The notes beneath the pieces were generated by a model. The model made no database searches and was not told the DNA's origin. It saw nothing but the letters and a program-made list of their open reading frames with translations. The position numbers were made by a program, and so were the translations under genes. Positions 49,101-58,521 of a stretch of 64,000 nucleotides of DNA are shown here, one piece after another. The stretch lies in assembly GCA_003116975.1 (NCBI GenBank), contig BGKB01000060.1, positions 62,001 to 126,000 of the forward strand. The letters are read 5' to 3'. Source of the stretch: Aurantiochytrium sp. KH105. Its lineage: Eukaryota; Sar; Bigyra; Thraustochytrida; Thraustochytriidae. How positions within the stretch are numbered: position 1 is the first letter of the stretch; the number at the start of each line of letters is the position of its first letter.

Positions 49101-51644
49101 GCCTTCTTGAGCCCAACCATTGGCATTTCCAACGCTGCACCGGCACTCGTCAAGTCACCTGGATCGCGGTCTGGCAGCTCCGTTGGTTCCGGCAAGTCTG
49201 GTGGCTCGCAGTCGACTGTCGCGGGAATGTACTTGAGGCGGCTTCTGCAGTCCGAGGGAACAGGCAAAAAGATGTCGCCGCAGCTGCAACGTCTCAGTCT
49301 AGTCTACGTCATTTGTCTGCTGGTTGTCGTGGCATGCTCACTCGTTTATTACGTGATCCAAGAGCGAAATCTTGACCGGTACGCGTCTGAAGTCGCTTTT
49401 TTGAATAGGGCCGGATTCCGCCGTTTTAATGCAGTCTCGCTGGCATATTGTACGCACTGCCTCGTGCTCTTGAATTTGGGTGTCACTCTTCCCAGTGCTC
49501 TTTCCGAAGAATCTCTTCGCGCGGAGCTAGAAACAAATATGGCAAGCTTGCGCGATATTGAAAAGGTCGCCTTTAGCATGCGCACGTACTCTGCTGAAAT
49601 CGAGGACGTGTACAGCATTGGAAATACCGCCCTAAGCGTGCTCAATGGAGAGAACGCGCGCTGGGAGTACACGAGTCTATATGACGCAACAAGCCTTGTC
49701 ACAGGTGCTGCGACAAATCTGATTGACTCGCCGCTCGAAATGTTCACGCTCGACAACCCCAACGTGCACATGGTCCTCACGCAAGTTTTGGGGTCTGTTT
49801 CGTACCTGCAGGATCTCAATAGAACGACATTTATGTTTCAGAACCTGGCCGAGAGCGAGATCCACACACTCGTTCCAATTTTTTGGACATCGGTGGGTAT
49901 TGCAAGCTTCATGCAGACCTTGCTTCTCGCGTACTTTATCTGGCCCCTGGTCAAACTCGTGGAGAGAAACAAGCTCGAGGTTCTCGAGGTTCTTCGTTCT
50001 ATTCCACCCAAGTCCATCGCAACCATTTCGCTGCGCTCCCGCAATCGCCTGCTCGAGGTCCATGAGGTGGCGAACGAGGTGCTCGAAAGCCAACTCAACA
50101 ACTCGACCTGGGACACGCAGCGAAAAATTACGGGGTTGCTCGACAAGTCAGACGGATCAGGAAGCGGAAAGAAACGTAAGCGCTCGGAAAAGTCCAAGGA
50201 CTCCCCTAGAAAGATGGTCGAGAAGCGTCTCGCGGACTCTGTCATACGGGCCAGTGCTACAGAACCGGGGAACGCCAACACGCTTCTAACAGGTGAGGAC
50301 AAGCCTCGAAACCAACTCGCGCGAAAGGATAGTGGAAGCAGCGAGGAAGCAAATAGCAGCGCCAGTAGCGACAATGACGAAGCCAAAAGCAGCAGCAGTG
50401 ACCAAATCATGAACATGGCGACCGAGGCGAGGTCGCCACCCAGCCCGATTGGAGAGGAAGAGGTTGAGACCGAGAAATCGACGTCGAAAGGTTTGAGCGG
50501 AGGGCTTGTTGCATGGTTTCGAGGCGATCATGAAGACGACTCCGATAACGAAGATGAATTCAGGTACAACAGAGGAATCGGAAGTAGAATCCTTTCGGTG
50601 CTTGGGACTCCCTTCTACAAGTGCGGATCCGGCATGAGGCAATTCAAGCGTTGGATGCGACAACTTTGCGCTCCAAAAGTCAAGACCACGCCAACAGCTC
50701 CCGTTGTAGCTCCTTTAGACCGTCAAGACACGGATTCAAAGCTCGAAGCGCGACTTCGCAAAACGCAGACAGACTTTTCCGTACAATTGCGCGTCTTGGC
50801 AAAGATGGCCGTCCCTGCACTTGCCGCTTTTCTTTTTTACGTGCTGAATTATACGCTTGGGTTCTACCTGAACATCAACTACCTTTTGCGCGTGCCGACA
50901 TCGGTGAACTTTTCCGGGCTGAGACGGGCCACCCTTCGTCTCATCAAACACGTACTCTTTCTCTATCTTGCAGGGACCTCGATGGAGGCCGGTGACCCGT
51001 ATTCTGCATCGCAGGGCAACGTCTCGCACACAGTTGGCCTGTTTGAACACGTCAACAACGTTCTCTTTCATGGCCGGCAGAATGATGAGGGCCTTTTGCG
51101 CGTGAGCAGCGACCAAGAGCAAATTACTCTTTTGCTGGAGAACGGCTGCTACAACTGGCCTGGGAGCGATTTAACCGTTTGCGAGACATTCGAAGACGGA
51201 ATCATGAATGGTGGACTCATGACGGCCACAAGACAATTTCTAAAGAACTTTGTCACCGAGCTTCACGCAGCGCCGCCGCTGGACTCTTCGGAAACCTCCT
51301 TTGCCGGGTATTTGCTTGTACCAGAGGAGCTTGAGTCTCTTCTGGTACTTGAAGAGAGCTTCCTTCAGGTTCAGTACACGACTTCCGTAAAACTTTATGT
51401 AAAAGAGGTGACCGAACAGCTTGACGCAGACCGTCTCACGCGCAACATTATTCTGGCTGCATACCTGACTACAATTCTGCTGGTGTATATTTTACTCGTG
51501 CGCGGGATCATCCGAAGTCTCGACAATGAGTTAAAGCGGACGCGACGCCTTTTGCTTATGGTGCCCGAGGAGCTATACAATCGATTGCCAACGCTGCGCA
51601 AGTTTATTACACGCGAATTCAAGATCGGCAAACGCAGAAACTAG
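46179..51644 (+). CDS. Giant TmcB-like PAS multi-TM protein, copy 2 (1821 aa)
   Basis: One open frame runs from the ATG at 46179. The order matches copy 1. The N-terminal TM bundle (about 75-375) has IGSTYFDPIVTSESPQASAH. After an acidic linker, the TmcB-type region (about 484-620) has AISQFPGSAQLPMFMIYFF and GKEVVSFVASEKYEREAKNYD. The PAS domain (about 690-780) has VMVFEISE, FGEISYVNSDAAYVLQ and GRSVMEYLVPPFSTH. Then come a Ser-rich stretch, a TM at about 1040 (VYVICLLVVVACSLVYYVI), an extracytoplasmic segment starting FLNRAGFRRFNAVSLAYCTH, a TM pair at about 1235-1260, and a long acidic/basic cytoplasmic loop roughly 100 residues longer than in copy 1. A second outside domain (LLRVPTSVNFSGLRRATLRL) and a last TM close it. 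The two 'NFSGLRRATLRL/NLGGLRRATLRL' modules are the best-kept parts. Function probably sensory (inference). Confidence 0.85.
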   Translation: MTSKDDGEVTESGSTGNLGENHLQVHSGETLHKVGKQESVFDWIEKSYIKAKDAAAGVLLLLSRECGKSHSSAHLGIIIESIQLFTFALSPMLDADDEASTTSQVGTAPTNGSIIENMVFFSDVSNLLMYFIGYELCLFLTVSAVIVFLLNALYVAYGWSNTFNVLWPIKVLRLQANVLIGLAFIPTIQLMALMFSCSSFDLNCTAWQPLVLTLSIFYILLAIAIGSTYFDPIVTSESPQASAHTRITVFNILAKIVLSAVHAVWDSNATLRSSFAAELSRHLLLIGFSSALSYLYVWYQPYYHYKMNVLSGVTSSILLWFAVSMFVRWIKIMLGDPNAVGALENSATSIDSTRAARDVSVALVTGAFLVVPLTIFMIEYRKRALAKKPVYRLKNAYEFELKIRNYLRDHHPIFAQTHHKASSIKPLLKDSDAMNHPIDEDSSDDESDDEDQQPLFARESNVSNVKDDKNAGHRRRKQDRVLTKVQKLFESAISQFPGSAQLPMFMIYFFKTFYEKEQGIVLSRKAILIAARRKPWFDLEFGLFKLQSEIKHNVSTGKEVVSFVASEKYEREAKNYDRQSCWHLLEFWSELSASHPDMTRVQSLAKAVAEYSAKAQSAYLRLTRLQPKQARVLKLYSGFLNDVVNDRTAGQHAMSRAISYEEDKTSGNANNGGPPAAAGSTENPLSTQLHKFDPVMVFEISETTQHGTGFGEISYVNSDAAYVLQNASQKLVGRSVMEYLVPPFSTHLKGIVAAFFLEGRSPLFGRKIETFCVSSRKDCFQVTMQLSPYTTDGINFTMFLSFVPNERALREAQFGFGEDVANQGFFLFSDQYERGHVIAASDAGSFLLEKFTTLLDTHAMLAGSTIELKDIIEDSENMMERALATGDFVDVSLCSLRLDYENELHSTELKVQEFNYEGFRIQKATIRVLTKEAAAMRMQRRGSAASPNDLESFPSNATSDDFSDVSKNESDDKFAFLSPTIGISNAAPALVKSPGSRSGSSVGSGKSGGSQSTVAGMYLRRLLQSEGTGKKMSPQLQRLSLVYVICLLVVVACSLVYYVIQERNLDRYASEVAFLNRAGFRRFNAVSLAYCTHCLVLLNLGVTLPSALSEESLRAELETNMASLRDIEKVAFSMRTYSAEIEDVYSIGNTALSVLNGENARWEYTSLYDATSLVTGAATNLIDSPLEMFTLDNPNVHMVLTQVLGSVSYLQDLNRTTFMFQNLAESEIHTLVPIFWTSVGIASFMQTLLLAYFIWPLVKLVERNKLEVLEVLRSIPPKSIATISLRSRNRLLEVHEVANEVLESQLNNSTWDTQRKITGLLDKSDGSGSGKKRKRSEKSKDSPRKMVEKRLADSVIRASATEPGNANTLLTGEDKPRNQLARKDSGSSEEANSSASSDNDEAKSSSSDQIMNMATEARSPPSPIGEEEVETEKSTSKGLSGGLVAWFRGDHEDDSDNEDEFRYNRGIGSRILSVLGTPFYKCGSGMRQFKRWMRQLCAPKVKTTPTAPVVAPLDRQDTDSKLEARLRKTQTDFSVQLRVLAKMAVPALAAFLFYVLNYTLGFYLNINYLLRVPTSVNFSGLRRATLRLIKHVLFLYLAGTSMEAGDPYSASQGNVSHTVGLFEHVNNVLFHGRQNDEGLLRVSSDQEQITLLLENGCYNWPGSDLTVCETFEDGIMNGGLMTATRQFLKNFVTELHAAPPLDSSETSFAGYLLVPEELESLLVLEESFLQVQYTTSVKLYVKEVTEQLDADRLTRNIILAAYLTTILLVYILLVRGIIRSLDNELKRTRRLLLMVPEELYNRLPTLRKFITREFKIGKRRN

Positions 51645-52010
51645 GCTTAATGCAGGATGAAGGCTTTGAGAGAGGGGGAGATTGAATGCCACGCCGTGAA
51701 GGCCATGAGCGAAGGGCAAGCTATGGGAAAAAAAAGAAAGATAGAAATCTGGAACAGCAAATAATCTTGAACCTTTCCAAGAAAAAAAAACTCTACCGAA
51801 GTAGTGCTCAAAGCTGACTGTAAAAAATCGGAAGCAACGATTCCTGACAGGTGGCAGATCGCACGGGCAGGAACACATACTTCGGTCAGCCAGCCAACAA
51901 GCATCCCAAGCAAAGCAAAACAAAACATGGAAAGAAAGAGGCAAACGAAGGCGAAACATCATGTGTGCATTCTCCAATTTCATAAACCTAAGCTCCCTTT
52001 TTGCTCAAGA
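51645..52010. other. Convergent gap between TmcB-like copy 2 and the histidine gene
   Basis: About 365 bp with A-runs near 51727 and 51781, consistent with 3' flanks. No gene was seen. Confidence 0.45.
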
Positions 52011-54862
52011 CTAGAGCACTCCCTTGGTGGACGGAACGCCCGCGCTTGCATCCGGAGAGATGGACATGCGAAGCGCCACCGCCAACGCCTTGAAGCCCGA
52101 CTCGGAACGGTGGTGATCGTTTTCGCCGTGCAGACAGTGGACATGCACGGTGAGACGCGCAGAGGTGACAAACGATTGCACAAAGTGCGTGAGCATCTCC
52201 GTGGAGATGGTCCCGATCATCTCGCGCCGGAAACCAAATTGAATTTCGGCGTAGGGACGGCTGCTGATGTCGACCACCGCCCGGGACAAAGCCTCGTCGA
52301 GAGGGCAGAGGGCATAGCCCCAGCGCACGATGCCCTTGCGCGAACCCAGCGCAGCATCAAAGGCCTCGCCAAGCGCGATACCAACATCCTCGGCCGTGTG
52401 GTGGTCGTCGATCCAGAGGTCGCCAGTGCAGCGCACATTAATGTCGACGCGAGAGTGCTTGGCCAGGGCCTCAATCATGTGATCAAGGAAACCAATTCCT
52501 GTGCTCACATCGGCGGCGCCAGTGCCATCAAGATCGACGCTGACAGCAATGGACGTCTCCTTTGTCTTGCGCTGCACAGCGCCTTGGCGTGCACCGAGGC
52601 TAGCATTGCCCTTAGACTTGGTACCCGCGCCCATGGGCGCAATACCAGGTGTTCCAGCGGATCCAGGAGCAGCCACGACAGCCGCCTTCGACATAGGAGC
52701 CTGAAAGACCTCGAGAAGATCAACAAAGCCCGGCGCGAGTACTTGCGCTGCGCCGGCACTGTAGAGAGCGCCCTCTACGATTTTGGCAGACTCCGCAGTG
52801 GCCCCCGGGGTAATGACACCGACAGCACGAACGCCAGCCGCGCAGGCAGCCCGCATGTCATCAGGGGTATCACCGACCATGACAGCTTCGGCCGGGTCGA
52901 CGCCTCCAAGACGCTCGAGCGCAAGACGAACCGGTGCCGGATCTGGCTTTGAGGGTGCCTCGTGCATGCACACCATGATCGGCTGACCTGCTCCGTCCGA
53001 AACGAGGGAACGCAGGTTGTACAAATCGAGAAAATAAAGAGCCTCATCGCGAGGGCGGCCAGTCACGATAGCAATGCCAAGAGGAGCGCGCTTGCGCAGC
53101 TCGACGAGGAGCGCGCGCGAGGGAATAAGGCTCTCCAGGTCACGCAGCCCCGTTGCGGTGCTCGTACCGAGGTAGAACTCTTGAAATTTAGCGGTGATGG
53201 TCTCCAGCGAAGGAGCATCCGAGAGCTTGGCAGCGACAAGCTTGTGAGTGAGTTTCCAGTCGTCGTTTGCGTCGCCTTCAAGCTTGGCTGCCTCAATGTC
53301 AGCCGAAGTGACCTTGACGCCAAAGGAATCCGCCGTACGGATGATGGCCTGGCGGTATGATTGAGATACCTCGGCCAAGACACCGTCCATGTCGAGAAGA
53401 AGAGCGCGAGGGGGGCGTTGCGCAGCTTGGGGCACGTTCCCAGCGGCCGCGGCCCCGGGCATCGGCGTTGCAGGAACGTCAAGGTCACGCATGGCGTCGA
53501 GAAGCAGGTCGGTGTCGCGAGGGCGGCCACAGCTGATGCGAATGTAGCCCGCAAGAGCGCCCTTGGGATAGTAGCGCACAAGAACGCCACGGCGACGCAG
53601 CTCCTTGTGCAGCGTGCCCGCGTCCATGGGTGCGTTGACCTTGAAGAGCACAAAGTTTGCAACGGAGGGCACTGGAGTGAGCCAAGCGAACTCCTGGAGC
53701 AGGACAAGCATTCTCGTGCGCTCCGCGAGAATTGGCTTGATGTGCTCTTCAACGATCTTGTCTTTGACACGAAGTGCAGCGCGCGCCGCGGCTTCAGTGG
53801 CGACGTTGATGTTGTAAGGCTGCTTGATGGAAAGAAGTTTCTCGGTGAGCTTGGGATGAGCCACGGAGAAGCCTACGCGAAGACCAGCGAGACCGGCCCA
53901 CTTGCTAAAGGTGCGCAGCACAACAAGATTCGGAAACTCGTCCATGAGACCCACGGCGCTTCCGCCGCTGAACTCGGCGTAGGCCTCGTCGACAACGAGG
54001 ATGCAGTTATGTGCGCAGATCTTGCGGACCTGGTCCTCGGTCATGAGACCGCCCGTGGGGTTATTGGGAGACGCAATAAAGACCAATTTACCGTTGTGGT
54101 TGTCCACTTGGTCGATGATGCCGTCGACGTCAAGGTCAAAGGCCGGGGCGTTGATTCGTGGGACCTCCAGAACTTGGGACCTTGCGATCTTGCCAAGAAA
54201 CGAGTACATGCCAAAGGTGGGCGGGGCGGACACAATGCCAGCGCCGGGCTCCACAAGGCGGATGAGAAGATCGAGGAGCTCATCGGAGCCTACGCCCGCG
54301 CAGATGTGCTCGGGGCCAATGCTGCCACCGATGTACTTTGCCAGATCCTGGCGCAGGTAGGTCTGCGCGGGATCCGGGTAGATGTGCATGTACTCGGTGT
54401 TGCGCACGGCCTCGATGACCTCCGGCATGGGGCCGTAAAGGTTCTCATTGGCGTCTAGCTTGGCCAGGCGTTCAATCGGAACGCCGACTTCTGCAGCCAC
54501 CACATCGAGGGGCTGGATGGGCGAGTACCTGTTTTTCCGTCGCGATCCCATGCAGGCCACGTTAGTCTATGATTTCCTTCCCTCCCTCCCTCCCTCCCTC
54601 CCTCCATCGCTCTTTCCCTCCCTTCCCCCACCACCTCCGCGCTCGAGCTCCTCGCCAGCCGCCTGCACCACCTCGCGCGGCGCTTCTCCGCTTTGCCGAG
54701 CGCCATCGATTCGTCCATCCCTCGACCATTCCCTCCCCTCCCCTCCCTCGCATCTCCTCTCTCCGCCCTCGCCCGCGCGGCCGCGGCCGGCGCGGGGCGC
54801 ACGTACTGCGGCAAGTCCAGGAAGTCGCTGCGCACGAACTGCAGCGTGGGGTCGGTCGTCAT
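52011..54862 (-). CDS. Trifunctional histidine biosynthesis fusion: HisC aminotransferase, HAD phosphatase, HisB dehydratase
   Basis: Exon 1 is 54862-54807 and exon 2 is 54528-52011. The 278-nt GT-AG intron contains a CCCT tract. The join ([10 protein letters not shown] then [10 protein letters not shown]) recreates a HisC N-terminus and gives 857 residues. Residues 1-370: PLP-dependent histidinol-phosphate aminotransferase, with [15 protein letters not shown] and Schiff-base lysine in [14 protein letters not shown] (about Lys228). Residues about 394-630: HAD hydrolase with DMDGV nucleophile motif, TGRP and KPDP...MVGDTPDDM. Residues about 673-857: imidazoleglycerol-phosphate dehydratase with [19 protein letters not shown] and [16 protein letters not shown] metal sites. 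Together these would cover IGP to imidazole-acetol phosphate (HisB), to histidinol phosphate (HisC), and plausibly to histidinol (HAD part). The phosphatase role is inferred from position. Confidence 0.93.
54577..54605. repeat. (CCCT)n tetranucleotide tract inside the histidine-gene intron
   Basis: About seven units, read as AGGG on the transcribed strand, within the 278-nt intron. Confidence 0.85.
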
Positions 54863-55290
54863 GGTCGCGGCGCTCTCGTTGGCGGTCTGCTCGCCGCTCC
54901 TCTGCCTGCTGCCGCTCCTCTTCTGCTCCGCTCTTCTGCTTGCTCTTCTGCCCTTCGGCGCCACTCGCGCAGCAGCGCAGGCCGGCGCAGCGCAGAGGAG
55001 CGCAGGGGAGCGAGGGCGGGGGAGAGCGGGCGCAAGGGCGCGGGCGGCGAGAGCGGGAACGTTGCCGCGCCCGCGCGCGCGGGGCGAGCGGCCGCGCCGC
55101 GCAGCCGCACGTCTGGCGCGTCGCGTGTTCCCGCAATGGGGGCGGCGAGAGCCCGGATCGCCGGGGCGCGGGCCCGGAATTACGGGGGAGGCAGGGGGGA
55201 AAGGGTCGCGGCTGAGAGCGCCGGGCGGGAGGGATTCTTGGGGGACATGTTGTGCGGAAGGGTGATGTTGGAGGGTCAGACGGCGGAAGG
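54863..55290. promoter_or_regulatory. GC-rich upstream region of the histidine fusion gene
   Basis: About 430 bp between two minus-strand genes. It is very GC-rich with CGCG runs. No gene was seen. Confidence 0.4.
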
Positions 55291-58200
55291 TCAGCGGCGG
55301 GTCGGCTGCAAGTAGTGCGGAAGAGCCCAGGCCACGGCTCGCTGCTGGTAGCGACGGAAGCAGCGCTGGATTCGAGCTGCGGCGGCGCGGCGCGCAGCGC
55401 GACGGCTCAGCTCGCGCGAGACGCACCCTCGCCACGCAGCCTGGATCAGAACAGCAGCGCGCACACGGCGAGCATGGAGAATACTCTTCTGTAACCGGAT
55501 TTCCAGGGCAGCCCGTGACAATGTGCCTTCGCCATGCGAAAGTTCCAGGATCTCCACAATCTCGGCTTCTAGCGTGGCAGAGAGATCAATTTGGTCCTCG
55601 GGCCGCAGACCGCAGTGACGCAGACGCAAGGCTTCCTGCTCAAGGCGGCAGAGCAGCCTACGAGGATATCTGGCCAGCGCTTGCGCAGACGCGTATGGTG
55701 TCGCCGCAACTGGACCCAAGGTCGCAATGGCGTCACGGAATCGTGCCTCGTATCGATCTGCCCCAAGACGAAGATCTTTGCAAAGCAAGTCACGCGTCTC
55801 TAGGGCTGCTCGCAAACGATCATTCTCCCTTTCCATCTGTAAAAGTCTCTCAGCACTGTGAATGCGCGCGAAGCGTGGCGCAAGGCCAGCATCGAGGTCT
55901 GCAAGCTGGGCAGCAAGGCCGTGTCCTGTTAAATCTGTAAAACACCGACCTGCGTGCACCAGAACACGCACGAGCGGTCTACCTGCTGGCATCGCGAGTG
56001 TCGCAACTGTCTCGAGGTCATTCGCTGCGTTGCCCGAATGCGCTTCGTAGACGATGAGTACCGCACGAGCGACTTGCAAGCCACGTTTGAGGACATCTGC
56101 GTTCAGGTCCCCGGAAACAGGGCAATGCCACGACTGCAAGCTGGCAGTTTGGAGCTCGCTCGCCGCAAAATGTGCGCCCTGCCGTCCTGCGTCAGAGTCG
56201 TTGATTGACACAATTGCAACAAATGGCACGTTGGCAGCTTTTAATCGCCCGAGCTCGAGATGTGGTCGCGCATGACTCAGCTCTTTGGCCAACTTCTTGC
56301 GCAATTCAAGCTTGGCGGCTTCGAGAAGGTTGTCTAGCTGGACAAGCATCTCTCGAAATGCGTCTTGACTCGATCCTTGGGGGACAGGCCACTGCTGATC
56401 AAGCACCTGCAGCAAGGTGGGGCGGAATCGCCGCATCGAAGCGGCTCGAAGCGCAGGGGCGACCTGCGAAGATTTGGTCATCGCAATATTCATTTGTTGG
56501 TGCGGTTGCTCTCCTGCTTGATTTGACGAGCTGGATTCTGTTTCTTGTGCGGCGGCGATCTTGTCCCAGTGAAGTGCTGACGAGGCGGCCCAATCGGACA
56601 GATCGAAAAAAGGAGCGCCACGAAAGACCGATGGGCCAGAGAATACCTTGGCATCAAGTCTTGCATCGCAGCTGATCACCGCCAAGGGTGCATCATGAGC
56701 GATAGATGCAGGGGCGATTGCTTTGCGCGCAGATTTCACGATGTTGATGAAGTGCAACGAACGCGCCGTGTCGCGACTCGTGATGGCAAGAACAAGATGC
56801 GCACGAAATTCGCCTTGCTTCACAAGTCGAAGGGTCTCTTGGTCATTCGATGTTGCAAACACGACGTTAAACTCCGTTTGCGATTTCAGTTCCTTCACGA
56901 ATCGCACCCCAAAGCGAGTCTCTGCTGGGTCTGGACCAGTGATCACCAGGATATCTGCCGTGCTTGCTGCGCCCACGATCTCATGTCGCATCCAGTCTTG
57001 GAAGAAGTAGGCGCCAGGGATTTTGCCATGGCCATCTTTGGCGAAAATGCTTGCCCCATGATGCACGAGAAGGAGAGCGAGAGCCAGGTCATCTTGGCGC
57101 GCAGCCAGATGCAGCGGATTTTGCCCAGTTCGGTCCACAAGATTTACAGGGGCCTCCATCTCGAGGAGAGCACAAAGCGCCTCTGCATCTCGCTGAGCGA
57201 CCGCAGCGTGAACGAGACTTTGTCGTGATTTCGGGCAACGGGTCTCCAGCAGATCTGCGTCGAGAACGCCCGTGTCCACGGCGAGAAGAAGACGACGCAG
57301 CGCTGCGATCGCACCACTGCGCACGGCGACTTGAATTGCATGAGCAGCGCTTGAAGCAGACGAATTTGACGGCATGTTATGCGTCTCTGCAGCTTGTAAA
57401 GTCCGATTGGTGCTCTCATTCGCTTCGAGACGCTGACGAATGATGTCCGTAACGTCGGGATGGCTCGTCTTGCAAATGCACCTTACTGTATCGAGCTGCA
57501 AACGAGCTAAATGGATGCTACGGCGAAGGGCCTGAGCCCAAAGGTCAATGCTCGCACAACTAAGAGTATTTTGGCTCAAATTAAGAGCCCAGAGCGAAGA
57601 GCGAGCTGGACCGGAATGTGCACTGCTGCTTTCGCTCCCCGGAGAATCCAGGGCTCCGCTAGAAATCTGTTCTGGACAGTTTGGATCACGGACGGCTTCC
57701 GCCGACAGGAAGACGTCAGCAAGAGCGGCGATTCCAGATTCGTCGGTGCCACCGTCGCTGAGGTCATTGTCTGCAAGGTCGAGTTCGTGCAATGTGCAAT
57801 GCGCCGGGTTTCGCAAAAGTAAGGCAAACGAACGCGCCCCGTCTGCTCGAAGCTTGTTTCCCGCAAGCGCAAGGGATCGGAGCGCGGTGTGTGGCTCACA
57901 ACTCTCGCGCAGCGTGGAGGCAATACACTTTGCACCTGATGACCCCAAGTCGTTATAAGAAAGGACGAGGCTTCTTAGAGATTGACTCTTGCACACGCCA
58001 CGGATAATGTCGACGAGACCATCTTCACTTTCTCCGTAGTCTGTCAGGCAATTGCCTGCGAGGTCGAGATGGTGCAGCTGCCGGTGTCGGGGAAGCGCTG
58101 CGGCAAATGCCTCTAATGCCTTTCGGGCAGAGAAAATATGACATGCCGCCATGCCCGTGAGGCTGCATCGCGTCAGTCGAAGGGTCTGCAGCACATCGTT

Positions 58201-58521
58201 GTGCGGCAAGAACTTGGCAATGACGGCGAGGCCCTCGTGTCCTACAGGGTTTCCGGTGAGGTCAAGCTCGACGATTCTCGCATTTTTTGCCAAGCTTTCA
58301 AAAAGGCACTGCGTTCCTTTGATACCAATTGTATTTTCGCGCAGACTGAGCCGTGTCGACGATAGATTTCTCGCTAGCGGCGGCGCGAGAAAGTGCTCCA
58401 CGAGGTCGTCGCTGACAGCAAGGCCGTCGAGCTCGACGTTGTCGGGCGAGGTGTCCTTGGCGAGGGCCTCGGCTGCGGCACGGACCCTTGCGCGAGTCTC
58501 GTCTCTGTTGGCTGCGGACAT
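55291..58521 (-). CDS. LRR - ankyrin - two TIR-like domains - IQ motif protein
   Basis: The protein has 1076 residues from the ATG at 58521; upstream frame opens only from TTG. Residues about 50-345: RNI-type leucine-rich repeats (STRLSLRENTIGIKG, LHHLDLAGNCLTD, LRSLALAGNKLRADGA, LHELDLADNDLSDGG). Residues about 395-510: ankyrin-like repeats (SLVHAAVAQRDAEALCALLE, GQNPLHLAARQDDLALALLL). Residues about 520-645 and 765-860: two alpha/beta segments reminiscent of TIR folds (ADILVITGPDPAETRFG; VPFVAIVSINDSDAGRQGAH, ARAVLIVYEAHSGNAANDLE). A helical region follows, then IQ-type calmodulin motifs at about 1020-1060 (AAVLIQAAWRGCVSRELSRR, AARIQRCFRRYQQR). LRR and ANK calls are firm, IQ good, TIR-like tentative. 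Probably a cytoplasmic, calcium/calmodulin-linked sensor or scaffold (inference). Divergent from CLN3. Confidence 0.82.
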   Translation of the reverse strand: MSAANRDETRARVRAAAEALAKDTSPDNVELDGLAVSDDLVEHFLAPPLARNLSSTRLSLRENTIGIKGTQCLFESLAKNARIVELDLTGNPVGHEGLAVIAKFLPHNDVLQTLRLTRCSLTGMAACHIFSARKALEAFAAALPRHRQLHHLDLAGNCLTDYGESEDGLVDIIRGVCKSQSLRSLVLSYNDLGSSGAKCIASTLRESCEPHTALRSLALAGNKLRADGARSFALLLRNPAHCTLHELDLADNDLSDGGTDESGIAALADVFLSAEAVRDPNCPEQISSGALDSPGSESSSAHSGPARSSLWALNLSQNTLSCASIDLWAQALRRSIHLARLQLDTVRCICKTSHPDVTDIIRQRLEANESTNRTLQAAETHNMPSNSSASSAAHAIQVAVRSGAIAALRRLLLAVDTGVLDADLLETRCPKSRQSLVHAAVAQRDAEALCALLEMEAPVNLVDRTGQNPLHLAARQDDLALALLLVHHGASIFAKDGHGKIPGAYFFQDWMRHEIVGAASTADILVITGPDPAETRFGVRFVKELKSQTEFNVVFATSNDQETLRLVKQGEFRAHLVLAITSRDTARSLHFINIVKSARKAIAPASIAHDAPLAVISCDARLDAKVFSGPSVFRGAPFFDLSDWAASSALHWDKIAAAQETESSSSNQAGEQPHQQMNIAMTKSSQVAPALRAASMRRFRPTLLQVLDQQWPVPQGSSQDAFREMLVQLDNLLEAAKLELRKKLAKELSHARPHLELGRLKAANVPFVAIVSINDSDAGRQGAHFAASELQTASLQSWHCPVSGDLNADVLKRGLQVARAVLIVYEAHSGNAANDLETVATLAMPAGRPLVRVLVHAGRCFTDLTGHGLAAQLADLDAGLAPRFARIHSAERLLQMERENDRLRAALETRDLLCKDLRLGADRYEARFRDAIATLGPVAATPYASAQALARYPRRLLCRLEQEALRLRHCGLRPEDQIDLSATLEAEIVEILELSHGEGTLSRAALEIRLQKSILHARRVRAAVLIQAAWRGCVSRELSRRAARRAAAARIQRCFRRYQQRAVAWALPHYLQPTRR

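Noticed and set aside
53361-54458. 365-codon plus-strand frame antisense to the histidine gene
   Set aside because: The opposite strand carries unambiguous HisC catalytic motifs. The antisense frame arises from codon bias.
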